A stretch of DNA of 64,000 nt from Streptomyces albicerus (lineage in GTDB: Bacteria > Actinomycetota > Actinomycetes > Streptomycetales > Streptomycetaceae), in contig NZ_VWMY01000009.1 of the NCBI RefSeq assembly GCF_008905045.1, positions 37,633 to 101,632 on the forward strand, in the 5' to 3' direction. The position numbers and the translations under genes are program-made. Below are positions 54,258-61,264 of the stretch, in pieces. A model generated the notes under the pieces. That model saw only the letters and a program-made list of their open reading frames with translations. It was not told where the DNA came from and made no database searches. Within the stretch, counting starts at the first letter, position 1, and every line of letters starts with the position of its first letter.

Positions 54258-55463
54258 TCACAACCGATGCGCCGCCCCCGTAGGCGTAGCCCCCCGCGTA
54301 TCCAGCAGCAACTGCGCCTTCACCGAAAGCCCCTGGAGGTCGTACGTGCGGTGCTGCTGGAGCAGGATCGTCAGGTCCGCGTCGGCTGCCGCCTCGTAGA
54401 GGGAGTCCACGCGCGGGACCGGGCGGTCGAGGATGCTCCAGGACGGGACGTGTGGGTCGTGGTAGCTGACGGCGGCGCCCAGTTCCATCAGGCGGGTCGC
54501 GATCTCCTGGGCGGGAGAGCCCTGTTGGTCGGCGTGGTCGGGCTTGTAGGTGACGCCGAGGAGCAGGACGCGCGCGCCGCGGGCTGACTTGCCGTGTTCG
54601 TTGAGGAGTGTGGCCGCGCGCTGGATGACGTACTGGGGCATGTGGTTGTTGACCTGCTGGGCCAGTTCGACCATCCGTAGGGAGCGGGTCCTCGGGCCCG
54701 CGAGGTCCCGGGGGACGGCGTGGCCGCCCACACCGGGGCCCGGTCGGAAGGCCTGGAAGCCGAACGGCTTGGTCTCGGCGCAGCGGATGACGTCCCAGAG
54801 GTCGACGCCCAAGTCGTGGCAGAGGACGGCCATTTCGTTGACCAGGGCGATGTTGACGTACCGGTAGTTGGTCTCCAGGAGCTGCACGGTTTCCGCTTCG
54901 CGTGGTCCACGCGCGCGTACCACCTTGTCGGTGAGGCGGCCGTAGAAGGCGGCGGCCGACTCGGTGCAGGCGGGGGTGAGGCCGCCGATCACCTTCGGGG
55001 TGTTGGCGGGGGTGTGGTCGCGGTTGCCCGGGTCGACACGGCTGGGCGAGTACGCGAGGTGGAAGTCGCGGCCCGCGCGGAGTCCGGAGCCCTCTTCGAG
55101 GAGCGGGCGGAGGAATTCCTCGGTGGTGCCCGGGTATACGGGGGACTCCAGGATGACCGTGGTGTGCGGGCGCAGGCGCCCGGCCAGGGTGCGGGCGGCG
55201 TCGGCGACTTGACTCAGGTCGAGCGCGCCGTCCGCGCCGCGCGGGGTCGGCGCGCAGATGACCGCGGTGCGGACGCGGCCGAGTTCGGCCGGGTTGGTGG
55301 CCGGCCGGAAACCCGTCGAGAGCATCCGGCGCAGGTCGGCGGCGGCGAGTGGTGCGGGGTTACCGCACTGGTAGCCGAGTGTGGAGATTCCGGCGGTGAC
55401 GGCGGCCTGGGCCAGGGGCAGGCCGAGCTGGCCGAGGCCGATGACGGCGAGATCTGCGGGCAT
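54258..55463 (-). CDS. UDP-glucose/ManNAc dehydrogenase family protein, catalytic Cys replaced
   Basis: A 401-residue protein of the nucleotide-sugar dehydrogenase family. The N-terminal Rossmann motif is AVIGLGQLGLPLAQAA (residues 5-20). A central domain follows with ESPVYPGTTEEFLRPLL and ETNYRYVNIALVNEMAVL, then GPGVGGHAVPRDL, and a C-terminal nucleotide-sugar domain with GVTYKPDHADQQGSPAQEIA. In active enzymes the conserved motif is GGHCIP or GGxCxPKD; here Ala (GCC codon) replaces the Cys that forms the thioester. The second oxidation step should be lost unless another residue substitutes. ATG 55463 gives the standard start; the ribosome site is weak. Confidence 0.88.
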   Translation of the reverse strand: MPADLAVIGLGQLGLPLAQAAVTAGISTLGYQCGNPAPLAAADLRRMLSTGFRPATNPAELGRVRTAVICAPTPRGADGALDLSQVADAARTLAGRLRPHTTVILESPVYPGTTEEFLRPLLEEGSGLRAGRDFHLAYSPSRVDPGNRDHTPANTPKVIGGLTPACTESAAAFYGRLTDKVVRARGPREAETVQLLETNYRYVNIALVNEMAVLCHDLGVDLWDVIRCAETKPFGFQAFRPGPGVGGHAVPRDLAGPRTRSLRMVELAQQVNNHMPQYVIQRAATLLNEHGKSARGARVLLLGVTYKPDHADQQGSPAQEIATRLMELGAAVSYHDPHVPSWSILDRPVPRVDSLYEAAADADLTILLQQHRTYDLQGLSVKAQLLLDTRGATPTGAAHRL

Positions 55464-55735
55464 GGCGGTGGGCCGTCCTTCCCAGTAGCCGACGGGGGAC
55501 AAGGGCGCAAGCCCTGTGGACAGAACGGACGAGCGCAATGTCAGACTAGGAGTAAATATGACCGATTTGCGGGATTGTTGGTCTGTGTTTCTTCGGAAGT
55601 CACCGGGAGATATCCACAGGCGGACGGCCGGTGGTGGCCGAAGGCGGGCAACGGGTTGAGAATTTGGGCATGGGGGATGTGAGCCGGGCGTCGCCGGACG
55701 GGTGAGCCCAGCGCGACAGACAGCGGGAGGCAACT

Positions 55736-57442
55736 GTGCGGACAGCGACACTGGGACCGGCGGAGCGCGCCGAGTCACTCGCGGGAATGGCCGAGCGCGA
55801 GCTGGATGTGCTGGTCGTGGGAGCGGGCGTGGTTGGCGCGGGCACCGCGTTGGACGCCGTGACCCGCGGCCTGTCCACCGGTCTGGTCGAGGCGCGTGAC
55901 TGGGCGTCGGGCACGTCGAGCCGGTCGAGCAAGCTTATCCACGGTGGCCTGCGCTACCTGGAGATGCTCGACTTCGCGCTCGTACGGGAGGCGTTGAAGG
56001 AGCGTGGGCTGCTCCTCGAGCGGCTCGCGCCACACCTCGTGAAGCCCGTCCCGTTCCTGTATCCCTTGCAGTACAAGGGCTGGGAGCGGCTGTACGCCGG
56101 TTCGGGCGTCCTGCTCTACGACGCGATGTCGATGGCGCGCAGGCACGGGCGCGGACTGCCGGTGCACCGGCATCTGTCACGCCGTCACGCGCTGCGCATC
56201 GCACCCGCGCTGAAGAAGGACGCGCTGGTCGGTGCTCTGCAGTACTACGACGCGCAGATGGACGACGCCCGTTATGTGGCGACGCTGGTGCGCACGGCGG
56301 CGGCGTACGGCGCGAAGGTCGCCAACCGCGCGCGCGTGACGGGCTTCCTGCGCGAGGGCGAACGCGTTGTCGGTGCCAGGGTGCAGGATGTCGAAGCGGG
56401 CGGGGAGTACGAGGTCCGCGCCAAGCAGGTCGTCAACGCCACCGGGGTGTGGACGGACGACACGCAGGCGATGGTGGGCGAGAGGGGGCAGTTCCACGTA
56501 CGGGCGTCCAAGGGCATCCATCTGGTCGTACCGAAGGACCGGATCAACTCGACGACCGGGCTGATCCTGCGCACCGAGAAGTCCGTGCTGTTCGTGATCC
56601 CTTGGGGCAGGCACTGGATCGTGGGGACGACGGACACCGACTGGGACCTCGACAAGGCGCACCCGGCCGCGTCCAGCGCGGACATCGACTACCTGCTGGA
56701 GCGCGTAAATTCGGTGCTCGCGGTGCCGCTGACGCGTGACGACGTGCAAGGGGTGTACGCGGGACTGCGGCCGCTGCTCGCCGGGGAGTCGGACGCCACG
56801 AGCAAGCTGTCGCGCGAGCACACCGTGGCGCATCCGGTGCCGGGGCTCGTGGTCGTGGCGGGCGGCAAGTACACGACGTACCGGGTGATGGCCAAGGACG
56901 CCGTGGACGAGGCGGTGCACGGCCTCGACCAGCGGGTCGCGGAGTGCGTCACCGAGGACGTTCCGCTGATCGGCGCCGAGGGCTACCGGGCGCTGTGGAA
57001 CGCGCGAGCGCGGATCGCTGCACGGACCGGGCTCCATGTGGTGCGCGTGGAGCACCTGTTGAACCGGTATGGGGCGCTGGCGGAGGAAGTGCTCGATCTC
57101 GTCGCCACGGACGCCTCGCTCGGCGAACCGCTGCCCCACGCCGAGGACTATCTGCGCGCCGAGATCGTCTATGGCGCCTCGCACGAGGGGGCGCGGCACC
57201 TGGACGATGTGCTGACGCGGCGGACGCGGATCTCGATCGAGACCTTCGACCGGGGTACGCGCAGCGCACGGGAGGCCGCGGAACTGATGGCGCCGGTGCT
57301 GGGCTGGGACAAGGACCAGATCGAGCGCGAGGTCGAGCACTACGAGAAGCGGGTGGAGGCGGAGCGGGAGTCGCAGCGGCAGCCGGACGATCTGACGGCC
57401 GACGCGGCTCGGTTGGGGGCGCCGGACATCGTGCCTTTGTAG
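55736..57442 (+). CDS. glpD: Glycerol-3-phosphate dehydrogenase (FAD-dependent)
   Basis: A 568-residue membrane-associated flavoenzyme that oxidises sn-glycerol-3-phosphate to dihydroxyacetone phosphate and feeds electrons to the quinone pool. The FAD-binding motif is VLVVGAGVVGAGTALDAV near residue 25. The family sequence SSRSSKLIHGGLRYLE follows, and later VVVAGGKYTTYRVMAKDA. The C-terminal helical domain is complete. The GTG start has GGGAGG 6 bases upstream. It stands alone; no glycerol kinase or GylR-type regulator is adjacent. Confidence 0.95.
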   Translation: MRTATLGPAERAESLAGMAERELDVLVVGAGVVGAGTALDAVTRGLSTGLVEARDWASGTSSRSSKLIHGGLRYLEMLDFALVREALKERGLLLERLAPHLVKPVPFLYPLQYKGWERLYAGSGVLLYDAMSMARRHGRGLPVHRHLSRRHALRIAPALKKDALVGALQYYDAQMDDARYVATLVRTAAAYGAKVANRARVTGFLREGERVVGARVQDVEAGGEYEVRAKQVVNATGVWTDDTQAMVGERGQFHVRASKGIHLVVPKDRINSTTGLILRTEKSVLFVIPWGRHWIVGTTDTDWDLDKAHPAASSADIDYLLERVNSVLAVPLTRDDVQGVYAGLRPLLAGESDATSKLSREHTVAHPVPGLVVVAGGKYTTYRVMAKDAVDEAVHGLDQRVAECVTEDVPLIGAEGYRALWNARARIAARTGLHVVRVEHLLNRYGALAEEVLDLVATDASLGEPLPHAEDYLRAEIVYGASHEGARHLDDVLTRRTRISIETFDRGTRSAREAAELMAPVLGWDKDQIEREVEHYEKRVEAERESQRQPDDLTADAARLGAPDIVPL

Positions 57443-57552
57443 AGGTTGGGCAGCTCGGGGCGGCCCCGGCTGTGCCGAGGGCTCGTGAAGCCGAGTCGAT
57501 GTCACCCGAACGAGTGTCCTGAGCTGGGATCTTTGCTCGGAACCCGGTCGTT

Positions 57553-58755
57553 CTACGGGGTGCGGGGGCAGAACTCGGCGGCGAGCAGGGCGGGTTCGAG
57601 ATCGGGGTCTGCGATCGCATCCGTGTTCACACGGAAGGTGAGGACGCGACGACCGTCGCGGGTGGCTGCGGTCCGGACGTAGCTGCCGGTGATGCGGCCG
57701 TTGTGACCCCACACCGTGGTGCCGCACGGAAGTTTCACCGGATAGAGGCCGATGCCGTACGAGCCGTGTGCGGCGCGGGTGTCGAGCATCTCGCGCAGTT
57801 GGCGGGGCGGCAGCAGGTCGCCGCGGAGCAGGGCCGCGTAGAAGCGGTTCAGGTCGGCGAGCGTGGTGACCAGCTCGCCCGCCGCGCCGGCCACGCGCGG
57901 GTCCAGGTCGGTGACGTCGGATCCGTCGGTGGCGTACGCGCGGCCGTGCGGCTCCGGCAGGGAGCGGCGGGCGCCTGGGAACGAGGTGCCCTTCAGATGG
58001 AGAGGAGCGATGACGCGGCGCTCGGCCTCGGCGGCGTACGAGTGGCCGGTGACCTGTTCGACGACCATGCCGAGCAGTGCGTAGTTGGTGTTGGAGTAGG
58101 CGAAGCGGCCGCGGTCGGCCGGAGGGTGGGTGAGTGCGATACGGACGGCCTCAACAGGCGTGAGAGGGACGGCCCCCGAGGTGTCGGCGGTGAAGTCGGC
58201 GAGGCCGCTGGTGTGGGCGAGCAGGGCGCGCAGCGTCAGGGCCCGGCCGTCGTTGCCCGCGCCGCGCACCAGGCCCGGCAGGTGAGCGTCCACCGTGTCG
58301 GACAGGGACAGGCGGTTCTCGGCGGCCAGTTGCAGGACGACCGTCGCGATGAACGTCTTGGTGATGCTGCCGGCGCGGAAGTGGTCGGTGCGGTGGATGG
58401 CTTTGGCCTCGGCCTTGGTGGCGCCGGCGTTGGAGGCGGGCGCGGTGCCGTTCGTGGGACTGTCTGTGGCGCTGTTCGTGGTGCGGGGCTCTGCGCCGGA
58501 TGCGGCGTCAGGAGTTGCGGCGGCTGATGGTGACGGGTGGGCGGAACGGGAGGTCGCGGCGGCTTCGGCGTGGGCGAAGCGGGAGACGGAATCCTCGTCG
58601 GCCAGAAGGGCGGCGGCCGGTGCCCTGCCTGCGGTGACGAGTTGGGTGAGGGCGGTGTCGGAGGCCGGGGGTGCGGGGGCTGTCGAGGCGGCCGGGGCCA
58701 GGCCGAGGAGGGTCAGGCACACAGGAAGGGCCAGTAGCGTCCTCAGCGTTGGCAT
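57553..58755 (-). CDS. Secreted serine hydrolase, class C beta-lactamase/DD-peptidase fold
   Basis: A 400-residue exported protein with a signal peptide (1-26, ending ASTA-AP region). Motifs are S-x-x-K in AGSITKTF near residue 130, Y-x-N in FAYSNTNYALLG near 223 and the H-x-G triad member in WGHNGRITG near 350. A 60-residue Ala/Ser/Thr/Pro-rich insertion (about 65-120) separates the start of the fold from the active Ser. It is likely a D-alanyl-D-alanine carboxypeptidase or esterase. ATG at 58755 has GAGGAAGGA five bases upstream. Confidence 0.9.
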   Translation of the reverse strand: MPTLRTLLALPVCLTLLGLAPAASTAPAPPASDTALTQLVTAGRAPAAALLADEDSVSRFAHAEAAATSRSAHPSPSAAATPDAASGAEPRTTNSATDSPTNGTAPASNAGATKAEAKAIHRTDHFRAGSITKTFIATVVLQLAAENRLSLSDTVDAHLPGLVRGAGNDGRALTLRALLAHTSGLADFTADTSGAVPLTPVEAVRIALTHPPADRGRFAYSNTNYALLGMVVEQVTGHSYAAEAERRVIAPLHLKGTSFPGARRSLPEPHGRAYATDGSDVTDLDPRVAGAAGELVTTLADLNRFYAALLRGDLLPPRQLREMLDTRAAHGSYGIGLYPVKLPCGTTVWGHNGRITGSYVRTAATRDGRRVLTFRVNTDAIADPDLEPALLAAEFCPRTP

Positions 58756-58947
58756 CACGGTCCTTCCTCGTCGCCGCTCATCGGTCGCCGCTCATCATGG
58801 GGGACGGCCCGGGCCGGGCGGCAGGCGGGGCCGGGTGTGGGACGGCTTAGGGAGGGGATGCTTCCGCGAGGGACACCCGGGGCATTGGGCGGTGTTCGAG
58901 TGGGGGACAATGGAGGCTCTGTCAGGGCGGGTTGCATGAGGGGACGC

Positions 58948-61110
58948 ATGTCGGAGGCGGAGCGGGCGGGTGCACCCCGTCAGGACGAGAGTGAACGTCT
59001 CCTCGCCGGGCGGTACCGGCTGGGAGGAGTCCTCGGCCGCGGCGGCATGGGCACCGTGTGGCGGGCCGTGGACGAGACGCTGGGCCGTACGGTCGCCGTC
59101 AAGGAACTGCGGTTGCCGCCGCGTATCGACGAGGACGAGAAGCGACGGCTGATCACGCGGACCTTCCGTGAGGCCAAGGCCATCGCGCGGATCCGGAACA
59201 ACGGCGCGGTGACGGTCTTCGACGTGGTCGACGAGGACAACCGGCCGTGGATCGTGATGGAGCTCGTCGAGGGCAAGTCGCTCGCCGAGGTGATCCGTGA
59301 GGACGGACTGCTCACGCCCAGGCGCGCGGCGGAGGTGGGGCTGGCCATCCTCGATGTGCTGCGTTCGGCACACCGCGAAGGCATCCTGCACCGGGACGTG
59401 AAGCCGTCGAACGTGCTCATCGCCGAGGACGGCCGGGTCGTGCTCACCGACTTCGGTATCGCGCAGGTCGAGGGCGACCCGTCCATCACCTCGACCGGCA
59501 TGCTCGTCGGCGCGCCCTCGTACATCTCGCCGGAGCGGGCGCGCGGTCACAAGCCGGGACCCGCGGCCGACCTGTGGTCGCTCGGTGGGTTGTTGTACGC
59601 GTCGGTGGAGGGTGTGCCGCCGTACGACAAGGGTTCCGCCATCGCGACGCTCACCGCGGTGATGACCGAGCCGGTGGAGCAGCCGAAGAACGCGGGACCG
59701 TTGGAGAGGGTCATCTACGGGCTCCTCGTCAAGGACCCCGAGCAGCGGCTCGACAACGCGGGGGCGCGGGCGATGCTCACCGACGTCATCCACGCGCCCG
59801 AGCCCAAGGAGGACGAGCCGGAGCCGCCGGACGCGACGAAGGTCGTGCCGTTGCCGGAGCTGCCTCCGGACACTCCTTCCAGTTCCAAGGATTCCAAGAA
59901 GGGGACTTCGGGCGGCGGCGGTAAGGCCGGGGCCGGAGGCAAGAAGGGTGAGGAGCCGGGGGAGCGGCTGCGCGGGGCGCTGCGTTCCGTGCGGAAGGGG
60001 AAGGGCGCCGGGGCCGGGGCGGCGGGAGTCGCCGCCGCGGCGGTAAGCACCGGGAAGACCGCGGACCGGACGGCGGAAGAAGCGGAAGAAGCGGAGTCAG
60101 CGGACGGCAAGGCGGCCGCCACCCCGCCCCCGACTCCGGCTGCTCCCGCGGCTTCCGCGTCCGCCTCTCCCTCTGCGCCGAGTTCTGCCTCGGCGGGAGC
60201 CCCGAGTGCTGCCTCCGCGGGCGCGGCCGCGCCCGCTTCGGCGAAGGAGCGGGACGCTGCGACCTCCGGGGTGAACTCCGGTGCTGTGGGCGGGGGTTCG
60301 GGTGGTGCTGCCGGGGATACACATCCGCGGACAAGCGCGCCCAGGGCGCCGCTCACCGATGTGGTGCCTCGGCGGACGTTGGTGATCGTCGCCGTGGTCG
60401 TCGTGCTGGCCGTGCTGGGTACGATCCTTGCCGTCACGCTGCGTGACGGGGGCGACGCCGGAGCCGAGGGCAACAAGAGCGGTGACACCAAGTCGGCGTC
60501 CAGCGGGGCGAGCGCGGGGAGCGACACCAAGCAGGACGAGAACAGCGGTACCGAGACGGGCAGCGACGAGAAGACGGACTCCGCCGGCGGGGGCGCGACC
60601 ACCGGGAGTTCGCCGAGCGCGAGCGCTTCGAACGGGTCGAGCGGGTCGGACGGAGGCTCCGGCAGCGGTTCGGGTGACGGCGCCGTGACGACGTACAAGA
60701 GCGGGCAGGGGTTCTCGATCGGGTTGCCCAAGGGGTGGAAGTACCAGTCCACGAGTGCGGCCGGGGCCCGGTTCGCCGGTCCCGACGGGCAGTGGCTGCT
60801 GGTCGGTTGGACCACGACGCCCAAGTCCGACCCGGTGGCCGACTGGAAGAACCAAGAGCAGTTCATGCAGCGGTCGCAGTACGAGCGAATCCGAATAGAG
60901 AAGGTGGGCTACCGCGGCTGGAACGCGGCCGACTGGGAGTTCACCTATGTGGAGGGCGGCACGGAGTACCGGTCCATAGACCGCGGGTTCGTTGTCCGGG
61001 ACGACCTCGGATATGGGCTCATGTACACCGCGAAGGCCTCGAAATGGGACACCGAGCTTCGTAAAAATACGTGGCGGACACTGACGAAGTCGTTCGAACC
61101 GAAGCCCTGA
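58948..61110 (+). CDS. Transmembrane Ser/Thr protein kinase (Hanks type)
   Basis: A 720-residue receptor-like kinase. The kinase domain (about 22-285) is intact: GRGGMGTVW P-loop, VAVKEL lysine, HRDVKPSN catalytic loop, TDFGIA DFG motif, SYISPERAR (APE equivalent) and DLWSLGGLLY. A 200-residue Ala/Ser/Pro/Lys-rich linker follows. One membrane helix (TLVIVAVVVVLAVLGTILAV, about 510) leads to a Ser/Gly stalk and a folded extracellular domain of about 125 residues (YKSGQGFSIGLPKGWKYQ to the end). The start at 58948 has GAGGGG upstream. It heads a kinase cluster like SCO4775-4779 of S. coelicolor. Confidence 0.93.
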   Translation: MSEAERAGAPRQDESERLLAGRYRLGGVLGRGGMGTVWRAVDETLGRTVAVKELRLPPRIDEDEKRRLITRTFREAKAIARIRNNGAVTVFDVVDEDNRPWIVMELVEGKSLAEVIREDGLLTPRRAAEVGLAILDVLRSAHREGILHRDVKPSNVLIAEDGRVVLTDFGIAQVEGDPSITSTGMLVGAPSYISPERARGHKPGPAADLWSLGGLLYASVEGVPPYDKGSAIATLTAVMTEPVEQPKNAGPLERVIYGLLVKDPEQRLDNAGARAMLTDVIHAPEPKEDEPEPPDATKVVPLPELPPDTPSSSKDSKKGTSGGGGKAGAGGKKGEEPGERLRGALRSVRKGKGAGAGAAGVAAAAVSTGKTADRTAEEAEEAESADGKAAATPPPTPAAPAASASASPSAPSSASAGAPSAASAGAAAPASAKERDAATSGVNSGAVGGGSGGAAGDTHPRTSAPRAPLTDVVPRRTLVIVAVVVVLAVLGTILAVTLRDGGDAGAEGNKSGDTKSASSGASAGSDTKQDENSGTETGSDEKTDSAGGGATTGSSPSASASNGSSGSDGGSGSGSGDGAVTTYKSGQGFSIGLPKGWKYQSTSAAGARFAGPDGQWLLVGWTTTPKSDPVADWKNQEQFMQRSQYERIRIEKVGYRGWNAADWEFTYVEGGTEYRSIDRGFVVRDDLGYGLMYTAKASKWDTELRKNTWRTLTKSFEPKP

Positions 61111-61264
61111 GGGGCACGAGACTCCTGAGATCTCGTATCTCCTCACTGTGGGTTGCCTCGGGCACGTATCGTGAGTGGTTGCGGACCGTACGCAGCCACA
61201 TCTGCGGCCACAACGGGACGCATGGCGAACGGAATTGACCAACCGGGCGGCCGGGGGAGGCATC

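Noticed and set aside
54014..54283. 89-codon plus-strand frame through the structured element
   Set aside because: It runs through the stems in a different frame from the conserved IFGW end and has no ribosome site.
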